Shown here: piece by piece, positions 25,853 through 35,582 of the stretch
Layout of the letters: every line of letters begins with the position of its first letter
Numbering within the stretch: position 1 is the stretch's first letter
Assembly (NCBI RefSeq): GCF_003298505.1
Contig: NZ_QNGB01000010.1
Location: forward strand, 1-64,000
Reading direction: 5' to 3'
Origin: Roseovarius sp. TE539
GTDB lineage: Bacteria; Pseudomonadota; Alphaproteobacteria; Rhodobacterales; Rhodobacteraceae
DNA: 64,000 nt
Translations under genes and position numbers: made by a program
The notes under the pieces: model-generated
What the model was told of the DNA's origin: nothing
Seen by the model: the letters and a program-made list of their open reading frames with translations, nothing else
The model's database searches: none

Positions 25853-26025
25853 CAGGCTAAGTAATATTCTTCCCCGAGGAGATCAGAGCATGGAAAAAAG
25901 CAAAAATTTTGTTAATTTACGCTATATTCCAGACCGGAAAGGTCATTGAATTATGCATAAATCTTTGACGTGTTGCCAATTTGCACATAGCGGGTAGATT
26001 TGTGCGATCCGCAATGGAGTCACCG

Positions 26026-26502
26026 ATGGACCGCACCGATGTCAGTTTGATCGCTCTGCGCCGAATTCTGCGCGCCACCGAGAAATATTCGCGCGACCTG
26101 GCCCGCGCGGCGGGGCTGTCGGCGGTTCAGCTTCGGGTGCTTCAGATCGTATCCGAGAAGGGCCACGCGACGCCGACCGAGCTTTCAAGCCGGATGCGTG
26201 TGACGCAGGCAACGATATCCGCCCTGATCAAGAAACTCGAGGCGAAAGGGTTGCTCACGCGACGGCGGTCCGAAACGGACAGGCGCCAGACCCGCCTCGA
26301 GATCACGGCGCAAGGGCAGGAAAAGATACTCAATGCCCCGGATGCCTTGCAACAGCGTTACGTAAAGCAGTTCGAGGCGTTGGAGGATTGGGAGCAGGCG
26401 ATGATCGTTGCCGCCCTTGAACGTGTTTCGGCGATGCTCGATGCGGCCGAAATGGATGCATCGCCGGTCCTTGCTGTCGGCGACATAGACCGTTCCGGAT
26501 AG
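26026..26502 (+). CDS. ectR: MarR-family regulator of ectoine synthesis (EctR-like)
   Basis: The 158-residue winged-helix protein has the MarR fold: the helix stretch LSAVQLRVLQIVSEKGHATPTELSSRMRVTQATISALIKKLEAKGL, then the wing with the conserved RRRSETDRRQTRLEITAQG (DxRxxR signature). It is divergent from ectA with a 234-bp AT-rich intergenic region. EctR1 of Methylophaga and related MarR proteins repress ectABC from the same position, so control of this ectoine operon is likely. The ATG at 26026 has GGAG 7 bases upstream; earlier in-frame starts lack a good site. trkH follows 58 bp downstream on the same strand. Confidence 0.86.
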   Translation: MDRTDVSLIALRRILRATEKYSRDLARAAGLSAVQLRVLQIVSEKGHATPTELSSRMRVTQATISALIKKLEAKGLLTRRRSETDRRQTRLEITAQGQEKILNAPDALQQRYVKQFEALEDWEQAMIVAALERVSAMLDAAEMDASPVLAVGDIDRSG

Positions 26503-26560
26503 GATTTTCAGTGATTGACCCGTGCTTGACACCCGCTGAATGCGGGGACAACGCTGCGCC

Positions 26561-28009
26561 ATGATTGATCTCAGACCCGTCGGATACGTCGTCGGCCTGA
26601 TGGTCACGGTGCTCGGTTTCGCCATGTTGTTGCCGATGCTCGTGGACATCGCCGAAGGACGTGGCCACTGGGAAGTCTTTGCCGAAACCGCGATTCTCAC
26701 GATGCTTGTCGGGGGAGCGGGGGCGTTGTCGTGCCGCAATGGCGTTCAGGCCGGCCTGAACCTTCAGCAAACGTTCCTTCTGACGACCGGGGTATGGGTT
26801 GTCCTGCCGGTTTTCGGTTCGTTGCCGTTTGTCTTCGGCGATACCGAGTCCCGTTTCGTGGATGCCTTCTTCGAGGCGATGTCCGGGCTGACCACGACCG
26901 GCTCCACGGTGCTTTCCGGGCTCGACGACATGCCCAAGGGGTTGCTGTTGTGGCGCGGTATCCTGCAATGGATCGGCGGTGTCGGCATCATTGTCGTCGC
27001 CATGGTCTTCCTGCCCGAACTGCGGGTTGGCGGGATGCAGATATTCCGATCGCAGGGTTATGAGACGACGGGCAAGATCCTGCCCCGCGCGACCGAGATC
27101 GCATCGCGCATTTCGGTCATCTATCTGGGTCTGACCCTGATGTGCGCCTTGGCCTACGTGCTCACCGGCATGAGCATTTTCGACGCGACGGTGCATTCAA
27201 TGACAACCATTGCGACAGGCGGTTTTGCAAACTACGACGCGTCATTCGGGGCTTTCGGCATGGCGACGGAGTACGTTGCCGCGATTTTCATGTTGCTGGC
27301 CGCTTTGCCTTATATCCGGTTCGTGCAGATGACCGCGGGAACGGCCCGGCCCTTGTTGCAGGATGCGCAGGTCAGGGGTTTTTTCATGACCGCCCTTTGC
27401 CTCGTGCTTGTCCTCTCGCTCTGGCAGATGTCCGGCTTGTCCGCCCCGTCGGAGCAATTGTTCAGAAAGGTTGTCTTCAACACGGTCTCGATCCTGACGG
27501 GTACCGGCTACGCGAGCGAGGATTACATGCTGTGGGGTCCGTTTCCCGTGGCGATCCTCTTCTTTGCCGGTCTGATCGGGGGATGCGCCGGATCGACCTC
27601 CTGTTCGATCAAGATTTTCCGTTATCAGATCCTTTTTGCGTCCATTGCATCGCAGTTGCGGCGTATCAGGGCGCCTCATGGCGTTTTCACTCCGCGTTAC
27701 GGAGGACGGGCGATCGAAGATGACGTTCTGAACTCGGTCATGTCCTTCTTCGTTTTCTTCATCGTCACGCTCGGTCTCTTTGCGGTCGCGCTCGGTCTGA
27801 CCGGCCTGGGATTCACGACCTCTGTATCAGGCGCCGCCGCGGCACTGGCGAATATCGGTCCTGGTCTGGGAGACACGATCGGGCCGTCGGGGAATTTCTC
27901 GTCCCTGAACGATACGGCGAAATGGCTGCTGTCCGCCGCCATGTTGATCGGAAGGCTGGAACTTCTGGCGGTTTACGCGATCTTCACGCTGTCCTTCTGG
28001 CGGTCCTGA
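26561..28009 (+). CDS. trkH: Trk-type potassium uptake channel subunit TrkH
   Basis: This integral inner-membrane protein of 482 residues has about ten to twelve hydrophobic segments. It contains the TrkH pore-loop pattern repeated four times, including FFEAMSGLTTTGSTVL (pore 1), HSMTTIATGGFANYDASFG, NTVSILTGTGYASEDY and AALANIGPGLGDTIGPSGNF. It forms the K+-translocating pore and normally needs the cytosolic NAD-binding partner TrkA, which is not in the window. Its position beside the ectoine regulator suits osmotic adjustment, where K+ uptake is the first response and ectoine the lasting one. The ATG at 26561 gives the usual MIDLRPVGYV start; an in-frame ATG also occurs 7 codons upstream. 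Confidence 0.94.
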   Translation: MIDLRPVGYVVGLMVTVLGFAMLLPMLVDIAEGRGHWEVFAETAILTMLVGGAGALSCRNGVQAGLNLQQTFLLTTGVWVVLPVFGSLPFVFGDTESRFVDAFFEAMSGLTTTGSTVLSGLDDMPKGLLLWRGILQWIGGVGIIVVAMVFLPELRVGGMQIFRSQGYETTGKILPRATEIASRISVIYLGLTLMCALAYVLTGMSIFDATVHSMTTIATGGFANYDASFGAFGMATEYVAAIFMLLAALPYIRFVQMTAGTARPLLQDAQVRGFFMTALCLVLVLSLWQMSGLSAPSEQLFRKVVFNTVSILTGTGYASEDYMLWGPFPVAILFFAGLIGGCAGSTSCSIKIFRYQILFASIASQLRRIRAPHGVFTPRYGGRAIEDDVLNSVMSFFVFFIVTLGLFAVALGLTGLGFTTSVSGAAAALANIGPGLGDTIGPSGNFSSLNDTAKWLLSAAMLIGRLELLAVYAIFTLSFWRS

Positions 28010-28054
28010 AACGCCGGGAGTGTCCGGAACTGTAAACCGGCCTGATCCGGCGCT

Positions 28055-29158
28055 TCAGCCGATCACGCCGCGCGGCCCGTCGCCGACCTGGCCGCGATGC
28101 AGGAGAAGGTGATCGAGGATCACGCAGGCGACCATCGCCTCGCCCACTGGCACGGCGCGAATGCCGACACATGGATCATGGCGACCCTTGGTGACAACCT
28201 CGGTTTCCGTTCCGTCGGACCGGATCGACCGGCGCGGTGTCATGATCGAAGAGGTCGGCTTGACCGCGAAGCGCACCACGATGTCCTGGCCTGTCGAAAT
28301 ACCGCCGAGTATGCCGCCGGCGTGGTTGGAGGAAAACTCGGGCCCGCCATCACCCAGGAAGATCTCGTCCGCGTTGCGCGTACCGGTCAGCATAGCCGCT
28401 GCCATGCCCTCACCGATCTCGACGCCCTTGACGGCGTTGATCGACATGCAGGCCGCGGCCAGGTCCGTATCAAGTTTCGCGTAGACCGGCGCGCCGAGTC
28501 CGGCCGGCGCGCCGCTTGCGACCACCTCGATCATGGCGCCGACGGAATTCTTCTCCTTGCGGAGCTTCTGCAGGTAGGCCTCCCATTCCGGTGCGGCATC
28601 GGCATCGGGCACCCAGAAATCGTTGCTGTCGATTGCGTCCCAGTCAAATCGGTCGCGGTCGATCGTCATTTCGCCCATGCGGGTCATGTAGCCCTTGATC
28701 CGGATGCCCGGCACAAGCGCGTCCAGCGCCGCGCGGGCCACGCCGCCCGCCGCCACGCGCGCTGCCGTTTCCCGCGCCGAGGAGCGCCCGCCGCCCCGAT
28801 AATCCCGGTGGCCGTATTTCAGATGGTAGGTGATATCGGCATGTCCCGGGCGGAAAGTCTGTGCAATGTCGCCATAATCGCGCGATCGCTGATCTGTATT
28901 TTCAATCATCAGCTGAATCGGCGTGCCGGTGGTCCGGCCCTCGAAGACACCGGACAGGATTCGGACGGTATCCGATTCCTGTCGCTGGGTGGTATTGCGG
29001 TTCTGCCCGGGGCGACGTTTGTCGAGCCAGTGCTGGATTTTACCCTCGTCAAGTGGAATGCCCGGCGGTGAGCCGTCAACCGTGGCGCCAAGCGCCGGAC
29101 CGTGGCTTTCGCCCCACGTCGTGACGCGGAAAAGATGTCCGAATGTGTTGAGGCTCAT
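28055..29158 (-). CDS. aroC: Chorismate synthase
   Basis: The 367-residue enzyme is the last step of the shikimate pathway, converting 5-enolpyruvylshikimate 3-phosphate to chorismate with reduced FMN. Signature segments are [18 protein letters not shown], the basic [16 protein letters not shown], the [20 protein letters not shown] motif, and the C-terminal [21 protein letters not shown] and [17 protein letters not shown]. Its length matches other bacterial AroC proteins. It converges with trkH and no other aro genes lie beside it. Confidence 0.97.
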   Translation of the reverse strand: MSLNTFGHLFRVTTWGESHGPALGATVDGSPPGIPLDEGKIQHWLDKRRPGQNRNTTQRQESDTVRILSGVFEGRTTGTPIQLMIENTDQRSRDYGDIAQTFRPGHADITYHLKYGHRDYRGGGRSSARETAARVAAGGVARAALDALVPGIRIKGYMTRMGEMTIDRDRFDWDAIDSNDFWVPDADAAPEWEAYLQKLRKEKNSVGAMIEVVASGAPAGLGAPVYAKLDTDLAAACMSINAVKGVEIGEGMAAAMLTGTRNADEIFLGDGGPEFSSNHAGGILGGISTGQDIVVRFAVKPTSSIMTPRRSIRSDGTETEVVTKGRHDPCVGIRAVPVGEAMVACVILDHLLLHRGQVGDGPRGVIG

Positions 29159-29346
29159 GTAAAGGCTCCTTTGCGGGGTGATCTAGCCGTGCACCGCCCG
29201 CGCCTCAAGCCCATTCGCTTCGTCGGCGCACCCCCGGGCCCGGTGAGGGATACCGGGGATCGGCCTGCGCCAATTCCTGAGTGATGCAGAAAAAGGGTGG
29301 CGCGATGCCGCACGATTGATAACAATATCGCCGGGTTCGTGGAAAA

Positions 29347-29362
29347 GGTTCTGCGAAGAACC
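29347..29362 (+). promoter_or_regulatory. Small GNRA hairpin in the leader of the peptide-binding protein gene
   Basis: GGTTCT-GCGA-AGAACC is a perfect 6-bp stem capped by a GCGA (GNRA-type) tetraloop, 27 bp before the ATG at 29389 and upstream of its AGGGAG ribosome site. It may stabilise the mRNA of this highly needed periplasmic protein. The rest of the 230-bp gap from 29159 holds no gene that I can recognise. Confidence 0.35.
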
Positions 29363-29388
29363 GGAAAGACCAACAGGGAGAAATTCAA

Positions 29389-31035
29389 ATGAACGATCAA
29401 GACCGGATTGAACGAAACGTACGCCCGATCGTACGCAAGATGGCCGAGGACACGAAGGCAGGCAAGATGGATCGCCGCGAGTTCCTGTCACTTGCCAGTA
29501 CGTTCGGTGCCAGTTCGGCGGCGGCCTATGGTCTGCTGGGCATGGCGGCACCAACACCGGCCCATGCCGAGGAGGGCCAGAAGGGCGGTGTCCTGCGCAT
29601 CGCGAGCCGTGTGCTCGAGATCACTGACCCGCGCAAGTACGACTGGTCCGAGAAGGGCAACGTGGCACGCCAGTTCTGCGAGCCGCTGGTGCGCTGGGAC
29701 ATGGATTATACCTTCAAGCCGATGCTTCTGGAGGGCTGGGAAGTCAGCGATGACGCCAAGACCTACACGCTCAAGGTTCGCCAAGGCGTGACGTGGAACA
29801 ACGGCGACACCTTCGATGCCGACGACGTGATCCATAACCTCAACCGCTGGTGCGACAAGGCGACCGAAGGCAACTCGATGGCCTCGCGCATGTCCACCCT
29901 GATCGACCCGGATACCGGCAAGGCCGGCGAAGGCGTGATCGAGCGTGTGGACGATTACACGGTTCAGCTGAACCTGCCCAAACCGGACATCACGCTTGTT
30001 GCCGGCATGGCTGATTACCCGGCACTGATCGTGCACCGCAGCCACGGCCCGGATACCGACCTTGCCGATGCTCCGATCGGCACCGGGCCCTTCGAACTGG
30101 TCGCATTAGAGATCGGTAACCAGGCCGAGGTCAAGCGGCGCGAGAATGGCTCCTGGTGGGGTGGAGATGTCTATCTCGACGGTGTGAAGTTCATTGATTT
30201 CGGCACCGACGGCGCGGCGATCGTGGCGGCGTTCGACGGTGGCGAGATCCACGTCAACGACGAAACCACCGCCGATTTCATCGACACGATGGACAGCCTG
30301 GGGCTGGTCAAGAAGTCCAAGGCGACGGCGAATACCATCGTAGCGCGGATGCGGTCGGACTCGCCGCCATTTGACAGCAAGGAACTGCGTAACGCGATCC
30401 AGCTGGCCGTGGACAATGCCGTGACGCTGCAACTTGGCATCAACGGCGAGGGCATCCCCGCAGAGAACCACCACGTGGCGCCGTTCCACCCCGAATATGC
30501 CGAGATACCCAAGATCTCGCCGGATCCGGCCAAGGCGATAGAAATGGCCAAGGCGGCAGGGCACGGCGAGACCGAAATCGAACTGATTTCCATCGACGGT
30601 GATTGGCGCAAGGTCACGTCGGACGCCATCGGTGCGCAGTTGCGGGAAGCGGGGTTCAACCTCAAGCGCACCGTGATCCCCGGATCGTCCTTCTGGAACG
30701 ACTGGACACAATATCCGTTCAGCACGACCAACTGGGGCCCGCGTCCGCTGGGTGTGCAGGTTCTGGTCCTCGCCTACAAGAGCGGCGAGGCGTGGAATGA
30801 ATCAGCCCATAACAACCCCGAGTTCGACGCGCTTCTGGAAGAGGCTATCGGGGTCTTCGACGCCGACGAACGCAGGGAATACTCGGCCAAGCTGCAGAAG
30901 ATGCTTCAGGACGACGGCGCCATCGTGCAGCCGTTCTGGCGCAACCAGGCGCTTCACCACGTGCCGGAGGTCCACAATTACGAGCGTCACCAGTTCCGGG
31001 AAATGCACCTGGAAAAGGTGTGGCTGGAAACCTGA
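29389..31035 (+). CDS. Peptide ABC transporter substrate-binding protein (SBP family 5, Tat-exported)
   Basis: The 548-residue periplasmic binding protein has a Tat signal: a long charged N-terminus with [13 protein letters not shown] (RR at about 28-29), a hydrophobic stretch, and a cleavage-like AHAEE near 60. The mature part shows family-5 features: a [34 protein letters not shown] segment and a [13 protein letters not shown] block typical of DppA/OppA-like proteins. It binds di- or oligopeptides or related solutes for the transporter encoded on the opposite strand. The gene is convergent with the ATPase gene and ends at a strong terminator, so it is expressed separately from the permeases. 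Confidence 0.9.
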   Translation: MNDQDRIERNVRPIVRKMAEDTKAGKMDRREFLSLASTFGASSAAAYGLLGMAAPTPAHAEEGQKGGVLRIASRVLEITDPRKYDWSEKGNVARQFCEPLVRWDMDYTFKPMLLEGWEVSDDAKTYTLKVRQGVTWNNGDTFDADDVIHNLNRWCDKATEGNSMASRMSTLIDPDTGKAGEGVIERVDDYTVQLNLPKPDITLVAGMADYPALIVHRSHGPDTDLADAPIGTGPFELVALEIGNQAEVKRRENGSWWGGDVYLDGVKFIDFGTDGAAIVAAFDGGEIHVNDETTADFIDTMDSLGLVKKSKATANTIVARMRSDSPPFDSKELRNAIQLAVDNAVTLQLGINGEGIPAENHHVAPFHPEYAEIPKISPDPAKAIEMAKAAGHGETEIELISIDGDWRKVTSDAIGAQLREAGFNLKRTVIPGSSFWNDWTQYPFSTTNWGPRPLGVQVLVLAYKSGEAWNESAHNNPEFDALLEEAIGVFDADERREYSAKLQKMLQDDGAIVQPFWRNQALHHVPEVHNYERHQFREMHLEKVWLET

Positions 31036-31059
31036 TTTCCGGAATTTCCGACAAATCGA

Positions 31060-31091
31060 CCGGCGGCGCCAATCGCGCCGCCGGTTTTTTT
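31060..31091 (+). terminator. Rho-independent terminator of the binding-protein gene
   Basis: A perfect 10-bp inverted repeat, CCGGCGGCGC (31060-31069) and GCGCCGCCGG (31075-31084), with a 5-base loop, is followed by seven T residues (31085-31091). It begins 25 bp after the stop codon of the substrate-binding protein. Confidence 0.93.
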
Positions 31092-31185
31092 GCGCAGGCC
31101 GCAATTTCGATTCTCGTAAGCGCGCCGGCCATCAGGGTGCAGGGGGCATTCGACCCCCGCGCACCCCGCGCACCATGGTGCCACG

Positions 31186-33276
31186 CTACTCCGCGGCGAT
31201 CTTGATGACGGGTTCCATCCGCGCGAGGATATCATCGGCGAGGTGGCACTTGACCTGGTGACCATCGGCCAGCATGCGTACCGGCGGGACTTCTTCTTCG
31301 CAGAGATTGCCGGGAACCTCGCGCTTCCAGCGGCAGCGGGTCTGGAAAGGGCAGCCTGACGGCGGGTTCATGGCAGAAGGCACGTCACCCTCGAGGACGA
31401 TGTGTTGCTTCTCGACATGGGTGTCGGCGATGGGGACCGCCGAAAGCAGTGCCTCTGTATAGGGATGATAGGGCGGCGAGAATACCTGCGCGGTGGTTCC
31501 CAGCTCAACCACATGACCCAGATACATCACCATCACCCTGTCGCTGAGGTAACGCACGATGGAAAGGTCATGGCTGATGAAGAGGAGCGTCGTCTTTTCC
31601 TTGCGCTGGATTTCCATGAGCAGGTCTGTCACAGCGGCCTGAACCGAAACATCGAGGGCCGAGACGGGTTCATCCGCCACAACGATCCGGGCGCCACCAG
31701 CGAATGCCCGGGCGATGCCGACCCGCTGTTTCTGGCCACCCGACAGCTGGCGCGGCATCCGATCGGCGAATTCCCTCGGCAGCTTCACGAGGTCCAGAAG
31801 CTCCATCATGCGGGCACGACGTTCCTTCTCGGTCTTGCCAATGCCGAAAATTTCCAGCGCCCGCATGATCTGCCGCCCAACCGTCATCGACGGGTTCAGC
31901 GTGTCGAAAGGGTTCTGGAAAACCATCTGGATATCCGCCACGGTCTGCGTGTCGCGCTGTTCGATCGGGATATGTTCAATGTTGCGGTCGTCCAGGAGGA
32001 TCTTTCCCGACGTGGCCGTTTCCAGCCCCATCAGCACCTTGGCGAAGGTCGATTTACCACAACCCGATTCGCCCACTATGGCCAGTGTTTCGCTCTCGTG
32101 AGCTTCGAAACTCAGGGTTTCATTGGCTTTCACAACCTTGTGAGCGCCGCTGCTGCCGAACAAGGCGTTGGCCGCGACGCGGTAGTATTTGCGCAAATCG
32201 TCCATCTTCAGGACAACTTCGCCCACTTCGGTCGCCGCGACCTGATCCATTGCCTGAACCGGAGCGTCCCAATCGATCTCGCGGAAGCGCAGGCATCGCG
32301 TGTCGTGCCTTGTGTCACCTTCCACGGCTTCCATGTGCAGTTCGGCGGCATCGCAGCGTCCATCCTCGAAGTAATCGCAACGTGGGCCGAAGTTGCAGCC
32401 GGGCGGGCGTTCGTGCGGGAGCGGGAAATTGCCCGGAATGGCCTTGAGCGGGCGCGTGTTCTTGTCTGCGCCGGGTAACGGAATGGAGCGGAAAAGCGCC
32501 TGTGTATAGGGGTGGCGCATCTTGTCGAAGACATCCTTGATGGAGCCGGTTTCGACCGCTTCGCCGGAATACATCACGCAAATCCGATCACAGGTTTCCA
32601 GCACCAGGCCGAGATTGTGGGAGATGAACAGCATCGAAGTGCCATATTTCTCACCCAGGCCCTTTACCAGATCGACGACCGCCGCCTCGACGGTGACATC
32701 GAGCGCCGTTGTCGGCTCATCGAGGATCAGCAGCGAGGGTTTGGACATCAGCGCCATGGCGATGACGATACGTTGCTGCTGACCACCGGAAAGCTGGTGC
32801 GGGAAGGCCCGGAGAATCCGCTCGGGGTCGGGCAGTTTCACGTCGTTCACCACTTCCAGCGCCCGCTTGCGGGCTTCCGATTCGGAAACGCCCTCGTGGA
32901 TCATGGGCACTTCCATGAGCTGCTTGCCGACCCGCATCGCCGGGTTGAGCGAGGCCATCGGCTCCTGGTAGATCATCGCGATCTCGTTGCCGCGGATGTC
33001 GCGCAGCTCGTCCACTGACATCTGGCCCAGGTCACGGCCCTTGAACTTGATCGTCCCGCCCACGATGTGGCCGTTGACGCCCAGATCCTGCATCACGCCA
33101 AGCGCAACGGTGGACTTTCCGCAGCCGGATTCTCCCACCAGTCCGACCGCTTCGCCGGGTTGGACGGAAACCGAAAAATCCATGACCGCAGGGATTTCGC
33201 GCAGCCGGGTGAAGAACGAGATCGACAGATTGTCTATCTCCAGGATCGGGCCGTCATGGGCGTCGTGTTTGGACAT
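31186..33276 (-). CDS. Fused two-domain ATPase of peptide ABC transporter (DppD-DppF type)
   Basis: In this 696-residue protein two complete ABC ATPases are joined in one chain. The first half has Walker A GESGCGKST (about 50), the LSGGQQQR signature, Walker B LLILDEPTTALD, and the C-terminal oligopeptide (HPY) extension with cysteines in PPGCNFGPRCDYF. The second half repeats these as GESGCGKST, LSGGQKQR and RIVVADEPVSALD, with CPFQTRCRWK near the end. It energises uptake at the inner-membrane face. In E. coli these are two genes, dppD and dppF; the fusion fixes the heterodimer stoichiometry. It follows the two permease genes on the - strand. Confidence 0.93.
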   Translation of the reverse strand: MSKHDAHDGPILEIDNLSISFFTRLREIPAVMDFSVSVQPGEAVGLVGESGCGKSTVALGVMQDLGVNGHIVGGTIKFKGRDLGQMSVDELRDIRGNEIAMIYQEPMASLNPAMRVGKQLMEVPMIHEGVSESEARKRALEVVNDVKLPDPERILRAFPHQLSGGQQQRIVIAMALMSKPSLLILDEPTTALDVTVEAAVVDLVKGLGEKYGTSMLFISHNLGLVLETCDRICVMYSGEAVETGSIKDVFDKMRHPYTQALFRSIPLPGADKNTRPLKAIPGNFPLPHERPPGCNFGPRCDYFEDGRCDAAELHMEAVEGDTRHDTRCLRFREIDWDAPVQAMDQVAATEVGEVVLKMDDLRKYYRVAANALFGSSGAHKVVKANETLSFEAHESETLAIVGESGCGKSTFAKVLMGLETATSGKILLDDRNIEHIPIEQRDTQTVADIQMVFQNPFDTLNPSMTVGRQIMRALEIFGIGKTEKERRARMMELLDLVKLPREFADRMPRQLSGGQKQRVGIARAFAGGARIVVADEPVSALDVSVQAAVTDLLMEIQRKEKTTLLFISHDLSIVRYLSDRVMVMYLGHVVELGTTAQVFSPPYHPYTEALLSAVPIADTHVEKQHIVLEGDVPSAMNPPSGCPFQTRCRWKREVPGNLCEEEVPPVRMLADGHQVKCHLADDILARMEPVIKIAAE

Positions 33277-33331
33277 GGTCGGTTCCTTTTCCCTTACCGC
33301 GGTGCGCCGCGAAGACGGTCGTATGGATGGG

Positions 33332-34522
33332 TCAATCCCTCAGGCTTTCCTCGCGCAGGCCGTCCGCCAGCAGGTTCAGACCCAGCACGAGGCTCAGCAA
33401 TGCCAGCGCGGGCGCCAGCGCCGGATGCAGATAGATGGTCAGGAGCTTGCGGCCCTCATTGATGGTGCTGCCCCAGTCAGGGCTTTCGGGGCTCAGGCCC
33501 AAACCGAAGAAACCCAGCGTTCCCAGAAGGATGGTGGTGTAACCGATGCGCAGGCAGAAATCCACGAGCAGCGGACCGCGCGCATTGGGCAGGATTTCCC
33601 AAAGCATGATATACCACGGCCCCTCGCCACGGGTCTGCGCCGCGGCGACATAGTCGCGTGTCTTGATGTCGAGGGTCAGGCCGCGCACGATCCGGAATAC
33701 GGTTGGGGAATTCACGAAGACCACCGAGACGAAGACCACCAATAGATTGGGCGGGAAGCTGATCAGGCCGAACGGATCGGCATCCCAGGCAATCCCGAGG
33801 TAGAGCCACAGCCCCAGCACCAGCGTTATCCCGATATAGAGGTTGCGGGTCGCCGGTTGCGTGAAAAAGCGTGAGTTCCACAGGATGATGAGAAAGATGA
33901 TCGGGAAGATGAACAGAACACCGGCCATGTAAACCGGGATGCCCGTCTGTACGATCTCCGGTGTCACCAGAAGGTAGAACAGCAGGATCACCGGGAAGGC
34001 GAGGATGAGGTTGGCCACGAAGGACAGCGTGGTGTCGAACTTGCCGCCGTAATACCCCGCCGGCAGGCCAAGGGTGATGCCCACCATGAAGGCAAAAATG
34101 GTTGCGAAGGGGGCGATCTTGATCACCTCCCAGCCGCCGGCGACCATGCGTGAGAAAACATCGCGGCCAAGGTTGTCGCCGCCCAGAAGGTAGTAGCCGT
34201 AAGCATCAGGGTCCACGCCTCCGATCAGCTTGGTGTAGGGTGTGCCAGGCGGCTTGTTCTTCATCGACGAAGATTGACCGAGGACGTCATGTGTCGCGAT
34301 CAGGTCGAAGAAGCCGTTGAACACGCCTGTGAATATCCAGAACATCACCATGGCAAAGCCGATCATCCCGATCACGCTGTCAAAGAGCTTGCCATAAAGG
34401 CCCAGCCGGCGCTTGTAGGTGATCGACAGCGCGAAGGTGATGACAAGCGCGATCCATACCGGCATGAACTGCATCAACATGCGGCCGATGATCTCGCCCC
34501 AGCCAAGCACTTCTCCTCCCAT
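33332..34522 (-). CDS. Peptide ABC transporter permease (DppC/OppC family)
   Basis: The 396-residue inner-membrane permease has hydrophobic segments near the N-terminus (about 12-30 and 35-75) and a core of five further helices. The binding-protein-dependent transport motif is in DYVAAAQTRGEGPWYIMLWEILPNARGPLLVDF, the EAA loop that contacts the ATPase. The C-terminal GFFGLGLSPESPDWGSTINEGR is typical of DppC-type subunits. It is longer than the roughly 300 residues of E. coli DppC because of an extended N-terminal region with two extra hydrophobic segments. It starts 14 bp after the DppB-like stop, so the genes form an operon. Confidence 0.91.
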   Translation of the reverse strand: MGGEVLGWGEIIGRMLMQFMPVWIALVITFALSITYKRRLGLYGKLFDSVIGMIGFAMVMFWIFTGVFNGFFDLIATHDVLGQSSSMKNKPPGTPYTKLIGGVDPDAYGYYLLGGDNLGRDVFSRMVAGGWEVIKIAPFATIFAFMVGITLGLPAGYYGGKFDTTLSFVANLILAFPVILLFYLLVTPEIVQTGIPVYMAGVLFIFPIIFLIILWNSRFFTQPATRNLYIGITLVLGLWLYLGIAWDADPFGLISFPPNLLVVFVSVVFVNSPTVFRIVRGLTLDIKTRDYVAAAQTRGEGPWYIMLWEILPNARGPLLVDFCLRIGYTTILLGTLGFFGLGLSPESPDWGSTINEGRKLLTIYLHPALAPALALLSLVLGLNLLADGLREESLRD

Positions 34523-34535
34523 GGTGCGATCTCCC

Positions 34536-35582
34536 TTAGCTGACGCTGATGCGCGGATTGAGATAGACGTAGCCGATATCCGAAATCAGCTGCGTGACGA
34601 GCACCACAAAGACCGAGACGACCGAGACGCCCAACAGGAGTTCGATATCGTTGTTGCCGGCGGCCTGCACTAGCACCCAGCCGAAACCCTTGTAGTTGAA
34701 CAGTGTCTCGACGATCACGACACCGTTCAGAAGCCACGGGAACTGAAGCATGATCACGGTGAAGGGGGCGATCAGCGCGTTTCTCAGCGCGTGCCTGAGA
34801 ACGATATTGCGGAACTTCACCCCTTTGAGGCGCGCGGTGCGAACATACTGCGCGGTCATCACTTCGGCCATCGAGGCGCGCGTCATTCGGGCGATATAGC
34901 CCATGCCATAAAGTGCAATGGTCAGGACCGGAAGGAAGAAGTTCTCGAAATTGGCGCCGTCCATCGCCGAGGTGGCGGTGCCCTTGAACCATTTCAGTCC
35001 GACCGTGGTGCTGGCGAAAACAGCGATGAAGATCACGCCCGAAACATATTCCGGCGTGGCTGTGGTGGTAATGGCAACGGTGGAAAGGGTCCGGTCGGTG
35101 CGCGACCCCTCGCGCATGCCAGCCAGAACCCCGAGAACCAGCGCCGAGGGCACCATGAGCAGCATCACCCAGAACATCAGCTTGCCGGTCAGCGCCAGTT
35201 TCTCAGCGATGATACCGCCGGCATCGTCGCGAAAAACGGTGGAGTAGCCCCAATTGCCTTGCAGGACACCGCAAAAGGTCGGCGCCTCTTCGAGCGGCTC
35301 GTCAGGGCCGGCACATTTTGCGCGGACCGTGCCATCGGTACCTTCGATCACGTAGCCGGGAAGAACCCCGAGCCACTGACCGTACTTCGCAAAGACAGGC
35401 TGCAGGTACCCGTTGTTGTTCAGGTAGGTGGCCACCTCTTCGTCCGTCATGCGGAAGTTGCCCTGGGTCTTGGCCAGTTTTTCCAGGTTCGGATAGAGAT
35501 TGGTCAGGAAAAAGACCACGAATGTCAGACACAGCGAGGTGAGGATCAAGACCCCGACCCGGCGCAATATGAACATTCCCAT
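34536..35582 (-). CDS. Peptide ABC transporter permease (DppB/OppB family)
   Basis: This 348-residue inner-membrane subunit has an N-terminal transmembrane helix (about 9-28, RRVGVLILTSLCLTFVVFFL), as in DppB/OppB. A large extracytoplasmic region with two cysteines follows, then five helices and the EAA loop AQYVRTARLKGVKFRNIVLRHALRNALI. It pairs with the downstream DppC-like permease to form the channel. It is the first gene of the - strand transporter operon, and the gap upstream of it (35583-35809) should hold the operon promoter. I do not see an unambiguous -35/-10 pair there. Confidence 0.91.
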   Translation of the reverse strand: MGMFILRRVGVLILTSLCLTFVVFFLTNLYPNLEKLAKTQGNFRMTDEEVATYLNNNGYLQPVFAKYGQWLGVLPGYVIEGTDGTVRAKCAGPDEPLEEAPTFCGVLQGNWGYSTVFRDDAGGIIAEKLALTGKLMFWVMLLMVPSALVLGVLAGMREGSRTDRTLSTVAITTTATPEYVSGVIFIAVFASTTVGLKWFKGTATSAMDGANFENFFLPVLTIALYGMGYIARMTRASMAEVMTAQYVRTARLKGVKFRNIVLRHALRNALIAPFTVIMLQFPWLLNGVVIVETLFNYKGFGWVLVQAAGNNDIELLLGVSVVSVFVVLVTQLISDIGYVYLNPRISVS

